Shown here one piece after another: positions 22,413 to 34,110 of a stretch of DNA of 64,000 nucleotides. Where the stretch lies: assembly GCF_041260155.1 (NCBI RefSeq), contig NC_091944.1, forward strand, positions 20,650,272 to 20,714,271, given 5' to 3'. Both the position numbers and the translations under genes were made by a program. Numbering within the stretch: position 1 is the stretch's first letter; each line of letters opens with the position of its first letter. Source of the stretch: Ptychodera flava. Taxonomy: Eukaryota; Hemichordata; Enteropneusta; Ptychoderidae. Under the pieces are notes generated by a model, which saw only the letters and a list, made by a program, of their open reading frames with translations, ran no database searches and was not told the DNA's origin.

Positions 22413-25400
22413 ATATGATTGAAATGCCAATCTTTAGAGACATTCTGGAATTCACGGTGCATATACTGTTTTCGAGTATCAGACATTACTGTGTGGGAAA
22501 TTCCGTATACTGTTAAATATCTTTTTAGTTTCCGTATCACAGTTTTTGGTGTCAGATCACATAGAGTAACTATTTCAAGCCAACCTGAATAAGAATCCGC
22601 AAGCACTAGATAATTTAATCCATTTCATTCGAAGAAGTCATTTGCAATGATTGACCATGAAATATTAGGTACCAGATGTGATTTGAGCAGTTCTTTCTGC
22701 CGGTGTTCTTTCATACTATTACACAAACCTATAGCTCAGTATATTACCGTCAATGTCTTTACTATTATGCTGGGCTAATACACAATGTCTCAAGCACGGC
22801 GTTTGGTAGCTTCAGCTCCTAGATGATCTTTGTGCTGTAAGGTCACATACTTTGCTTGCAAAGATTTTGGTATAACCACTTTTGCCCCTTTTATGATGAT
22901 TCAATTTTTGACTGATAACTCATTACGTATTGCTACGAAAGGTTTCACTTTGACCAATGATACTTAATTGATGTAAGTTGTTTCAAGTTTCGAACTTCAG
23001 TTCTTCCCTCTTAGCAACAGAAATTGGTAAAACTGTCATGACATCATTGCTGCAGTCTTCATCATCTCCTTGTATGTACTAGTGGTTTCACATGGTGCTC
23101 TGAAGAGTGTATCTGCCAATTATAGCTCTTTGGCTTTCTTTGGATTTTAAGTTTCTGTAGTTTTAACATCATGCATTGCAGAAAGCTGTTATGTTATTGA
23201 GTGGTTTGTTTATTATTGTTATCAGGTGCTTATTGTCTGTTTCAACCATTACTGGCTTATCATATATATAGTCACAGAACTTGTCACATGCGAAGAATAC
23301 TACGATTTGAGCGTAATGTCTCTCAAGTCTGTCGATGCCATTTTCAGGCCATGTATTGTGAATAAATGCCCTGCATAGCCATTCTTTCATGCGAAATTTA
23401 CATTTACCAGGATTGACTTTAATTGAAAATTCTCTTGAACGATCTAGCACTTTGAAGACGTTTTCATCATGCTCCGCATCACCACTGCCTCCAATAATAA
23501 TATCATCGACGATGATTTCACATGGTCAATTGACAAACAGTTGTTCCATGGTATGCTGAAAACATCAGATGTAGAATTGATCCAAATGGCATTCTAAGGT
23601 CCCTGTATCGACAATATGGTGTGTAAAATATTATACGCATCAATGATTCTTCATCAAGTGGAATTTCAAAAATGAGCTTTTCGCATCCAGAACTGAAATA
23701 CTTGTCACTTCTTATGTGTGGTCTCTTTATAGCTTTATTTAGGTCTCGTGAATCTATACAGACACGAATTTCTTTGCCATTCTTCTTTTTTGCAGCTACC
23801 ATTGACGATACCTCTTCTGTTGGTTCTGATACTGGCGTGATTACTCCTAATCCAACCATCCTGTCTAATTCAGCTTTTACTTTATCTCTCATGGCCTTAG
23901 GAATTTTACATGGCGGCTTGGCTACAGGGGTAACATTTAGATCTACATTCATTTTGTAGACAACTGGTAATTTACCTAGTGTTTCATCAAAAAGATCAAA
24001 ATATTCTGTAGACACTTTCTCTGTTAGGTTTGCTGTTGGTTCTGATGTATTGAGTTGATGCACTTCTTTACCTACAGTTATCAAATGCAGGCGTAAGGAG
24101 TCTTTCAGGCCAGGTAGTGATATCAGAGTAATGTTTACAATGTGAAACTAAAATTTGCGACTGACTGCCACATTTGCATATTAGGGAAACTGTTCCATCT
24201 TTAGTGATAACATCGCCGCCCTTAGCAATAAGCTTAATTTTCTTAGAATTGTTCAACTTTTCACTTGTTTTCACCTTTTGATAGACATTCATAAGCAAAA
24301 CATTACATTTGGCACCAGTGTCAACTTTAAGGTCAATGCAGTGGTCATTGATGAATACTGTATTGTGAATTTCATCTTTCTCACTATTTGCGCCTATTGA
24401 TTCTATTGGACTATTTCATCATCTGAATCAGGCTCAAGCATGTTTACCATCTTACCCTTGTTACGATCCTTACCACCAGATCGGCAACATTTCTGGAAAT
24501 GGTTCCGTTTTTGACAACCGTGGCATTGTTTCCCAAATGCTAGACATGTCCAAGGTTGATGAGTTCGTACACAATTTTTACACTGGGATATCCACTTCTC
24601 CTTATTTCCCTCTGACTTGGGACATGCTTAGGTTTGTATTTGGTGACTATCTGTGGTCTAAACTGTCATGAATTGCATCTACACTTGGAATAGCTCGAAG
24701 AGTGTTTGAACATTGTTCGCTGATCTTGTTGATGTGACAAAGGTCATCTGGTTTTGCTTATATGAGTTCACTTTCACGAAGCAAGGGTTTTCTGACAATG
24801 TCATTAATTATCCCACAGACAAGTCGATCACAAATTAATTATGAATTATTTTTTTTGAATTATTTATTACCCAGAAAAGTTACATACAATATGAAAGACA
24901 GCAACAAGTTTGAATAAGTCAAAACTGATCTGGGCAAAGGGGAAACAAGATATAGCTGGTAGCTAGTCGAGCCTGATCCCCGACATGTGAAAATTGAGGT
25001 GAAAAAAAAATACACAACGAGGGCTCACAGAATGAATATATGTAAGAAATAAAAAAAAATAATTTACAAACAACAAACCAAAACAAAAACTTATGGAAAA
25101 CATATAAGGTGCCTATCAAACAAAAGCTACATAGCTGTCACAGAACCAATCAAATTCCATACAAAAGATGGCGTTTGAGATATTGCCTAAATATGTACAG
25201 TGAGACAATTTGTCTATGAACTGGAATATTATTCCATACATTTGCACCTGAAAAAGAAATGGCAAATTGACCTGAATTTGACTTAGCATGATATGGTCGA
25301 AGGTGCGTCTGAAGGCTCATTCTAGTATTATGTTCATGCTTTAATATAATCACTGAAATAGTCTGCTATAGTGTGTGGTGAGTTTTGATGAATAAGACTA

Positions 25401-25620
25401 TGAATAAAAGTGCCAAGGGACAATTTGTGAAGCTTGAAAATGTCTAGGATGTTGAGCTGGATAAATAATGGTGCTGAGTGGTCCGTCTGTTTTTAAATAG
25501 TATTGTTCGAACAATCATCTTCTGAGCATCTTGCATTGTTACCAAATTGGCAGCTCATAGCTTTGTCACGAAGATCACTGGCAGCAATTGGATAATTAAA
25601 CGAGTAGAACATACACCTTT
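22413..25620 (-). pseudogene. Old degraded Gypsy element (gag, protease, RT, RNase H, integrase)
   Basis: Reading the minus strand from high to low coordinates: gag remnants (about 25600-25493, then 24830-24680 with VRKPLLRESELI); a zinc-binding domain (CKNCVRTH, then CHGCQKRNHFQKCC, about 24600-24480); a protease DTGAKCNVL block near 24325; reverse transcriptase at 24084-23518 (RVCIDSRDLNKAI; LRMPFG); RNase H at 23450-23169 (VNPGKCKFR; VMVETDNKHLI); the first part of the integrase core at 22606-22413 (LADSYSGWLE; VMSDT). Many stops and frame breaks. The gag is cut by a LINE fragment (24835-25490) and the integrase by the block ending at 22412. LTRs were not found. Confidence 0.85.
24835..25490 (-). 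mobile_element. 5'-truncated LINE (non-LTR retrotransposon) 3' end
   Basis: The minus strand encodes the C-terminal end of a non-LTR reverse transcriptase protein: LNILDIFKLHKL, then (after a frameshift) HEHNTRMSLQTHLRP, GQFAISFSGANVWNNIP and a final FRQYLKRHLL before a stop at 25150. This is the usual tail of jockey/CR1-type LINE proteins. An AT-rich 3' end lies at about 24835-24880. It splits the gag of the old Gypsy element. The endonuclease and catalytic RT are absent. Confidence 0.75.
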
Positions 25621-25808
25621 GGCTAATTAATTGTTGATTAAGCCTAATTGATGCGGTAAGAAATTCTGCTTGTATAAAGAAAAAACAGACTCTGCCAAGG
25701 GTTGTAAAGAGAGCCAATGATTGGCACCCTTAGTTATAAATTGAGACACAAGATACCACTTCAATCGCTTAAAGCCTCTACTCGATAATAGGTTTATTGA
25801 GACACACG

Positions 25809-26134
25809 AGTGCTTCACGAACTCTACGGCGAGTGGAGAGGGCGCAGTCAGAATTGTTACATCATTAGCTAAGGCTATTGAACCAATCTTTTTTGAGATT
25901 GGGGATTTAGTCGAGCGGTTTGTCTGTTGGCCTCTGCGCTAGGTGATTGGGTGCTGTGCGTTGTGGGTTCGAGTCCCGGTTGAAACCATCGTATTTCTCT
26001 TTCCCGGGTTTGATAGCTCTGCTGGTGGACAGAATTGTCCCTGAGGCTATCTTCCGCCCGGTGTAAAGCGTTGTATTCATTGCTTCGCTTCGATATAGTT
26101 TGTGTGAGATGTATGATAGCGTGTGTGCTAGCGT
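25809..26134 (+). repeat. tRNA-derived SINE, copy A
   Basis: Leader GCGAGTGGAGAGGGCGCAG, then a tRNA-related head with A-box-like TTTAGTCGAGCGG (about 25910-25922) and B-box GGTTCGAGTCCC (25966-25977). The length between the boxes fits a class II (long variable arm, Ser/Leu-like) tRNA. A tail of about 140 bp follows. Copy B begins directly at 26135, and copy C lies at 49880-50046. Confidence 0.8.
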
Positions 26135-26325
26135 GAGTGCTTCACGAACTCTACGGCGAGTGGAGAGGGCGCAGTCAGAATTGTAACATCCTTAGCTCGG
26201 TTATTGAACCAATCTTTATTGAGATTGGGGATTTAGTCGAGCGGTTTGTCTGTTGTCCTCTGCGCTAGGTGATTGGGTGCCGTGCGTTGTGGGTTCGAGT
26301 TCCGGTTGAAACCATCGTATTTCAT
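26135..26325 (+). repeat. tRNA-derived SINE, copy B
   Basis: Near-identical to copy A from GAGTGCTTCACG through the B-box (GGTTCGAGTTCC, 26292-26303), ending at ACCATCGTATTTC, after which the tail seen in copy A is missing. Direct repeat spacing from copy A is about 326 bp. Confidence 0.8.
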
Positions 26326-27415
26326 GACATTATTGCTATAGCATCACACAAACTCGTTTGTTAAATGCAGAAAGTGTGTCTTGAGAAATTTAAATAAACA
26401 AGACTTGTACATGGACCAGCGTATGGTAATGTTACAATGTATCTCAATCTTGAACACAGGGTGCCAATCGCAAACTTTCATCTACTACCCAAGATAGAGT
26501 CGTTATGCCTGTGTACAAACATACTTTTTGACTGCGTCAAGAGTGTTTTATCAACAGTAAAGTGGCCATAGGTGTAAAAAACAAGGGGTTGAAAATTAAG
26601 GAAATGAGTGTCACTGATCCATCAGCAAAATTAGTTGCATATGAATGGTGATATCAAGGATGTTAAGCTGTATTATAAAGATGATTTTAGACTCGGAAGT
26701 GAAAGGAGGCGATATTTAGCATCCTACTCAATAAAAAACATATTCAGAAAAATATTTGGCACCAGCTAAGGATCCAGCGAATGTTCATTATTACATATGT
26801 ACCACAGTTTACTTGCATCGAAGTGCGCGCGTACTACCGGTATTTGCACTGCAGTGCAATACCGAAAACATTATGCCATTTCTTTATGTTAATGAGTATT
26901 TACCAATTTTGACCCGGAACTATTTTGTTTGTAAATACAAAAATAGTCGTCTACAAGATTTCATTTCACTTTGGTTCGATGCTAGTTATCGTAAAATGGA
27001 TGACATTACCGATAAAACAACTACGACCAAGAAAATTGCATGCACTTATCGTAGTATAAGGATGATTGTTAATATCGGGAAGAACAGATTGTTTATCAAC
27101 GAAGCAAAGACATTTACAATGGGCGACGTCCGTTTCTAGCTCCATATGATATGGATACACGGTGGCCGCCAACATCAAAACACACGTTACTGCGGGCGCA
27201 GCGGAGCCAAGTAAACAGTTAACATATTCAGGACATTTTTGCCAGTACATGTAGTAGTTTTTTCACCGGACATTCCCTGTTTACAATAGAAAGTCACTTT
27301 TGCATGCAGTTCATTCTGTGCTTGTGTGTCCTACACGCTATTAATAACAGTGAGCTCTTGTGTGCCACGGTGAACACTGAAATTTGATCATTCGACAAGT
27401 TACGTGTGCCGTATC
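26326..27415. other. Unassigned interval with a near-perfect palindrome
   Basis: The palindrome at 26838-26864 (CGGTATTTGCACTG/CAGTGCAATACCG) is centred on CTGCAG. An open frame at 26756-27139 (127 codons) has no recognised domain and overlaps the palindrome. The palindrome sequence resembles the inside of the hairpin at 29510-29609. Confidence 0.45.
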
Positions 27416-29082
27416 TAAGGGAACGAGCACAATTAACGGCAGGGGGGCTGGAAGAGAAAATATGTGGTGCATATATTTTTTACAGCCCCCCCCCCCCCTA
27501 ACACCAGCAAAAATTTTAGTGGCCCCCATCACCGGCAACAAAATTTTTGTGGCCCCCCTCCCGAAAAAAGGATTACATAGGTACAAAGTTGTACACATAT
27601 ATATAATCCTTATAACTTAATATATGCTTTAGTGAAAACAACATTCTTGCATTCTTGAAATAAATAATAAACAAATAAATATATAAATAATAAACAAACA
27701 AAATAACATATGTTCAAGCTTTACTACTTGTAACACTACAGCTACTTTTAAGTATTGTGTTGTGCTATTTAAATCTCAAAGAATGATGAAATTACCAAAT
27801 ACCTTATAAACAATCTAAAAGTTCATTCAGTGCTGTTATAGTTGTCATAGTTGAAGCATTGATTTAGACATGAATTATTTTAATGATAACAGTCTTCGCT
27901 GCACATCTCCAAGTTAGTCTAACAAGCTCAATATTGTGCATTTCATCATACTCTGAGTAAAATAAGAACTTCAAGTGAAACACACAGAACACAAAATACT
28001 ATTTAAAAATAGCCAAATTATGTACAGCTACTGACCCTCAATACCTTTCCAAATGATGCATGCTCCAAGGCAGGAGATCAAAATAGAACACTCTTTGAAC
28101 AAAAAGACCAACAATTGTCACTAAAGCAAATATAAACATGAATGGTCTGGAAGAGGTACACAGCATAAAAGCAGATACCAAGTACAAAGATGTTAGGAAA
28201 AATGTATAACATGACCATTGTGACTTCAATGCACTTTCCACAACCCAGTGTCTGCCTTTCTATGACTACCAAAGATATTCAATGTTACTCAACCGTAATG
28301 ACAGTCTGCCATTGGAATAGTCCTTCATGGGCTAACTATAAAAGACCCATTAATGCCATTTTTTCTCCTTTTTTCAATATTTTTTCCTATTTGTCCACTA
28401 CGTATTCTAGTTCTTCCTATAGCATGATGAAATAACCAGTTTCAACCTAGCCTCTGTACCATTACCAACCATTATTATTATTGACAAATGAAGTCAATTT
28501 TCAAAAATAATATTGCTCATTTTACACATAACAACTGCATCGTGAGGTATAAGACTTGGTATTTCATCATGCTACAAGAAGTTAAACAAGGAACTCCAGC
28601 TTCAACAAGGAACAAAAATGCTGAAAAAAATAATCGCAATCATACCAATCCATAATCCAATAACACTAGGTCAAAATTTGTGAGACAATAGTTGTAAACA
28701 TAGGCACAAAACAGCACAGAACAGACAGCAAATAGATGGTACACAAAGAAAGTCTCTGGCCAAAAGACCAAGAAGTGATGTCAGGTGTTTCAAAAATAGT
28801 AAGCGTATTCTGCCCCACATGTGGCACCCGCCATATATCAATATGTAAGTCAGATAGGTAGTGGTCACTAAGGCCCCGTGTCACCAATGCCATCAGTGAT
28901 CATTTATCGAAGAGAGATATTCTGAAAAATATTCTCTGTCTGTTATGGTGTAAACATTTGGTGGCCAACCCCTTACCTTCCCTGGAATTTTCATGGCCCA
29001 CCCCAAGAACACTCATTTTTTTAGTGGACCCCATTTTCTCTTTCCCCCCCCCCCCCTGCCGTTAATGGTGCTTGGTCCCTTA
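27416..29082. mobile_element. Non-autonomous TIR element, 1.67 kb
   Basis: The left end TAAGGGAACGAGCACAATTA and the reverse complement of the right end (TAAGGGACCAAGCACCATTA) match, then continue through ACGGCAGGGGGG. C-rich runs and GTGG(A/C)CCCC blocks near both ends strengthen the symmetry. The interior has no transposase or other coding domain. No clear target duplication was identified, so the superfamily is unknown. Confidence 0.65.
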
Positions 29083-29509
29083 CTCTTAAATTTCCCTTAA
29101 AAATCTTCAAACAGTTGTTTGTATCGATCATTTAGAAGAATTTCAAACTCAAATGTGAAAAAATCAAAAGCGTTCCATACTCAAAGTTCTCTTCGTTGGC
29201 TATCTATCATGTTGCCATGTATGTGTGAGCCATCGCGATCGCAAGCAGAGTTCGAGCCCTCCGACGTTCCTTTTACGTCATCCTTGATAAACAAGTAAAC
29301 AATAGTTTAGCCAATAAAAATAGAGGGTGTGGCGGCGTTGACTAATGAAAAGTGAAAGCTGATTGGACGCCTCATTACAGTGATGTCAATGTTATATAAC
29401 TCTGCAGGGTCGCCCTGAAGCTTTGACAGAGAAGTAGTACGCACCACCAATCGTCGATTCTCTCGATAAATGATGCAAATAAAAGATAGAACATATGTAA
29501 TAATAACAG
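29083..29509. other. Unassigned interval
   Basis: No gene, repeat or RNA recognised. Confidence 0.35.
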
Positions 29510-29609
29510 AACCCCATGGCCAGTGAGTGCAAACGCGCCGTACTAGCGGTATTTGCACGAGTGCTGCGGTGTATTCGGCTGCGCTTGCACTCACAGGTCA
29601 TGGGGTTTT
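29510..29609. repeat. Small foldback (about 28-bp imperfect arms)
   Basis: ACCCCATGGCCAGTGAGTGC at the left pairs with GCACTCACAGGTCATGGGGT at the right. The interior contains GTACTAGCGGTATTTGCAC, similar to the palindrome near 26838. It may be a tiny MITE. Confidence 0.6.
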
Positions 29610-30621
29610 GTCATAGAACCCGAATATTTGAGTTCTTTATTGTGTTGTGGAAATGTGATACGATTTAGAGTGCCGGCTAAGGAGCTGACACCTTTTGACA
29701 TGGCCAACTCCGAAATGAACTGACACACTTATTGCATGAAGCTAGTGGAAATGCAGATAAAATGAATTTTTCAAAAACAAGACTGATGAGTTGAATAATC
29801 TAACCCCGAATATAGAGATTTTGTTGATGAATAAGAGATGCTGAATATGCGTCTTAATGAGCTTTACAATCAAAGTGATAAAATTCAGTCAGAAGCTGAG
29901 CTTACGCCTGAACTAATAGAACAACACTAGCAAAAATTAATAATTGAATTGAAGAGCAACATAACCTTATCAGTGGGTCACGTGAAAGACTTTTGCAAAT
30001 TAGGTATCTTCATGATGTAATTTATGATTTGTCACTGAAACTGAAATTTACAGATTTATTGAAACAGCATGCTAAATAGCTATCCCTGCACTCCTTACTG
30101 CCAGTAGATTGACAATATCGACAGTCGCCCTGGTTGTAACTAAAGGAAGCACACTTGGCGGTAGATCACACAATCAGCCTGATGGCTCAGGCGATAGCCA
30201 ACCCACACTATAAATGAAAGTTAAAGAAGTTATCAGGCAGTTTGGTGAATTGTAAAAGGCCTCACTGCAAAATGAGCTGCCACAATACAGGGATTTTCTA
30301 TTAAAACGGCAGGATCAGTGGTCTGTTTTTTTGTGAACAACTATGGACATTTCTGACTACCTTAACTTTGGCCATACTTCATAACACTATGCATCATTAA
30401 TATATGCGGGCAGCATCAAGTTTGGTGATAAGAATATTGCAAAATTTATTTCTAAAAACAAAGACCTCTTTAACTTCTGTGTCGAATTGGAATGGTGTAA
30501 ATTCCGACAAGTGAATCGTCATATCCTTCGGGGAAATCCCGGTCAGAGGCTAAAAGATGATAACCTATATCATACCATTTTAGCTTTCATCAAGGAATAT
30601 CAAAACACTAACTTCTGTAAG
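29610..30621 (+). pseudogene. Degraded coding-like sequence of unknown family, interrupted by the env-Gypsy insertion
   Basis: Two stretches look protein-like. Around 29848-29935 is MRLNELYNQSDKIQSEAEL, followed by an in-frame stop. Around 30388-30621 an uninterrupted frame of about 75 codons contains KFGDKNIAKFISKNKDLFNF and LEWCKFRQVNRHILRGNPG, predicted helical. No start codon or splice site is evident, and the frame is cut at 30621 by the LTR. Beyond the element (56259 on) the same frame stops within about two codons. Family unknown; it could be a host pseudogene or an older transposon. Confidence 0.3.
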
Positions 30622-31072
30622 TGTTACGACTGACTTTTCGTAACTTGTGATCGTCGATGGATCGTCACTCACTCAAAGTCACGCAATCGAGAGGTACTAC
30701 GGGGAATCGTAATACTTTCAGTAACTGGAACGTACACCAAGTAATCAGTTTAACTCACAACTTCCGATCTTTATTACTAAGGCAGAGCGGCACCAAGTCC
30801 GTACTCAGGATACAATTATCGATCAGCAAAGACTCTCCCTAAAGTTCTCAGATCCTCCTCCAACTATCAAAATCATCAGCTTTTATACATTTCATCCAAA
30901 ATTATATCACGTTTTGACTTCATGTGACATACGTTCATTGCACGTAATGTCACTCGTGTACTTACAACGTGAAAGAGTAGTTATACAAGTTATGAAAGTC
31001 GGTAAAAGGTTAAAGTAATAAAATCCTAAATATCGGTAAAAGGTCAAAATGTCATCATTTTAAGGCGTTACA
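30622..31072 (-). repeat. 3' LTR of the env-Gypsy element
   Basis: Plus-strand ends are TGTTACGACTG and GCGTTACA. It carries 44 bp (near 30830) missing from the other LTR; the missing segment is bounded by short ATC repeats. Confidence 0.93.
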
Positions 31073-31090
31073 CTCTCCCACCTTTTTAAT
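31073..31090 (-). promoter_or_regulatory. Polypurine tract
   Basis: The minus strand reads AAAAAGGTGGGAGAG directly before the 3' LTR. Confidence 0.75.
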
Positions 31091-31652
31091 AACCAGCGTC
31101 CTCGCTGGACAAATCAAAGAGCAGAATCAATCAATCATGTCTAGAAAATAATAAAATGAGAAAGTAAGTACAAGGAATTCGAAATAAAATTGATAAAATA
31201 CAAGGAAGGAACACTAAAATTTATAAAATATCAGATACATAAATCGATAAAACTGTTGAATAAACGAGCGATTAAAGATAAAATAAACATACAAGAATTA
31301 GAATAAAAGATTGAAAATTAAAGTGATCATAAAATTGTAATCAGAAAAATCAATGAAGTGGTGGTAATAATATAATAAAATAATGCTAATAATAATAATA
31401 ATACAGCAATAATAATAGTAATAATATACTCAATAATAACAAAATAATAAATCAAATGAATAAAATAAGGGTATACAGTCAACGATCGGAAAATTAAAAT
31501 AATGATCAGAAGCATAAATTGAGAAACCAGTAATAATACAATCGGTAGTAGAATTAAATGAAAACGATACAATACTTGAAATTAAACTTATAAAGACAGA
31601 ATCAATAACGTCATTGTATTTCAATATCAAGGGAATTAAACACCGAGCAAAA
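31091..31652 (-). other. 3' untranslated region of the env-Gypsy element
   Basis: Very AT-rich, with (AAT)n-like stretches near 31380-31450. No coding domain. Confidence 0.6.
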
Positions 31653-33842
31653 TCAAAGTTGCCAATAAGGTGGTGATCGTGTCCGCGCAGCATCTAGCGA
31701 TCGGACATTTTCGGGTCTTTGGGGAGGGGAATCGACCTGTTGATTAGAAATGGGGGCTTGTCGTTGAGCCATATCCGTATTAACCATTTCAATAATGTCG
31801 TTGAAATCTTGGGCCGTATGTTGGAGAATATGACCAAAATCAACTTCGGGATTTATATTTAAATTTGGTAAGGATGCTCCGCCTTGTTGAGGAGGAGAGG
31901 GCGCAGGGCGATGCACATCAACTCGAGCCGGGGTTCGGTTTTGTTGGGCCGGGATTTGGGCATTGATCGCAAGTGGGGCAACCATCGTTTGGTTAGTATT
32001 GACACCTATATCTCGTGTTATAACATTCTCAATTTGTGTGGCTACCGACACGACACATCGTTCCTTATCTTGACCGTCAGTATACCGCTCATAATCTTTA
32101 GCTTTACGAGGCCGTCCCTTAATCAAATGAAGATATGAACAACAACATCGTCGAACACAGCATTTACACAACTTGTACACCATAACAAACAACAATATCA
32201 CCACTAAAAATGACAATATATTTGTCCAAAACATTTCCTCGTTATAAGCGGACAATTTCTCTATCAACGTCATTGTAGCTCTGCTCGGAGCAACAGTCGT
32301 CTGCACCCAAGGAATAACATTTGAGTCATCTCCTCTGGCACGTCCAGCCAATTGGAGCGCAGTGACGGACAACCCTAAACTGCGTATACGCATTAAACTA
32401 TACATGGCCATCAAAAACACCAAAGAAACAAAAAACATAACAACCGGAACAACACAAACACTACTCAGTACTATCCATGGAGCATTTTCAAACCGGGACG
32501 CCTCGTATGCTTACTGATCTAATGGGTCAAGAAACACCTGTGCGTGGTCGCGTAATGTCTGAGACATGGTGTCGAGGTCGAACCTTATATCTTTATCACG
32601 GTTCAACGCCTTAGACCAACGTCCTTCGACAAAGTCAACATTAGGTAATGTGACCGACCATGGCACGTGCGTAGAGTAATTATAATGGTGGAAGGGGAAC
32701 GTTTCATTGTACAACGTAAGCAGAAACGGTAAATTTAACTTATGTACATACTCAATATCGTGCGGTTGACAATCTACAGTCAAAGCATCAACATAAAAAT
32801 AGTCGGAGCTCAAATAGCAGCCACAAGGAATGTTTATGACACAAAACAAACAGCCAGTGATATTACGAACCTCAGAATGCGGACAATATAAAACCCAACG
32901 CTCTGTAAGTCCCTGAATGAGAACCTTTGAACCCTCCACTTTATGAGCAATAGGGAAATGGCTAGATCGCAATATCAATTGGGGATTACAAGTCGTCAAA
33001 ATACGGTCGTGTTGGTTGTGATATGAGGCATAAGCGCAAGAAGGGTAATTTGGTTGCAGTAGCGTGATCGGTATTTGGCATGTTAAAATGGATAATCCTG
33101 AACAGGTAGAAAATTCAATCTCATTCATATGAAAATACAAATCACCATTTCGTTGAATAGCCACCATAGCGGGAACGTTATTCAGAACAGTCATAGAATG
33201 GGAAAATCGTGCATGCGATGAATCGTTATTATATATGCGGTGTTGGCACAGGTAACGGAAAAATACGATATACATCATACAATGACGGTAACCGAGTAAT
33301 AGGCACAAAGATCTTAATTAAAAGTGTGTCGCCTGATTTAAACGACACCGCCCCAGGTTGTCGATAATAATAACTGGGGTGAACATGTGCTATACGATAA
33401 TCTGGGTACTTATCTTGCAATACCAATGTCAATTTCTTCAGGGCCGATCGAATGTCACTGGGCGGAATCAATTCCTCAGTGATGTATCCGCGGAGTAACG
33501 ATTGCAAACTCAATTAGCGGTTTTTTGCCTGATTACACAGAGTTTCTACGTTTTCTGATCGGTCCTGAATAAAGAGTACCAAGAAGAGATATTGGTGGAA
33601 ATGGTCGATGCGTAGCTTGAAGTTTCTTTCTTGTATGTCCGTTTCCTCAATGCGTTTCTCAATTTCGCCGACCGCTAAGAGCAGCATGTTGATGTTACGC
33701 TGGGAATCGTTGTACGCGTTCCATAACTCATCGATACGCAAGTCCCGCAATTTCATGATGGAACTCATATCATCTACAAAGTGTTGGATTCCCTCAGCTT
33801 GTCGCTGCATCGTATTTTCGAGTGCCTGTAGGTGCGTGCCCT
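31653..33842 (-). pseudogene. env-like gene, C-terminal two thirds (broken)
   Basis: Continuation of the envelope-like gene after the 16.5-kb insert, on the minus strand. 33842-33514 has a coiled-coil-like helical stretch (LRDLRIDELWNAYNDSQRN). An in-frame stop lies at 33516-33514. The same frame resumes to about 33250, where there is a frameshift. A cysteine-rich ectodomain (33308-32511) ends in a second in-frame stop, and the same frame runs on through a hydrophobic membrane anchor (NILSFLVVILLFVMVYKL) and a Cys/Arg patch into a long proline-rich cytoplasmic tail ending at 31653. The layout fits class I-type envelope proteins of errantivirus-like Gypsy elements. It cannot make a full product as it stands. 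Confidence 0.8.
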
Positions 33843-33844
33843 TA

Positions 33845-34110
33845 CGAAACCTGCAGATCTGCAAAGAGCTGATTAAGAGCTTGGCAGAGCTGCACAAACA
33901 GACTCACTGCAGCTTTCTGGACAGAGCTGCAGTAAGCTGATTCTGTGAATATATAATTAGTTATTGCAGCTCTGAGACAGACCACTTGCAGACCACCACA
34001 GCTCTGGGACAAACCTCTTGCAGACAACCCACAGCTCTGGGACAGACCTTGCAGACATCTTGCAGCTCTGAGACAGACCTCTCACAGACAACCTGCAGCT
34101 TGGGGGAAGG
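33845..34110. repeat. Left subterminal repeats of the 16.5-kb insert
   Basis: After the TIR come many GAGCTG motifs, and then at 33967-34098 four tandem units of about 31 bp, each beginning CAGCTCTG(A/G)GACA and containing GCAGAC. Confidence 0.8.

Noticed and set aside
25903..26315. Functional tRNA genes
   Set aside because: Both boxes are present, but the sequence is embedded in a repeated SINE with leader and tail, and the arms do not fold cleanly.
26756..27139. 127-codon gene
   Set aside because: No recognised domain; it overlaps a palindrome and lacks splice or promoter context, so it was not called as a gene.
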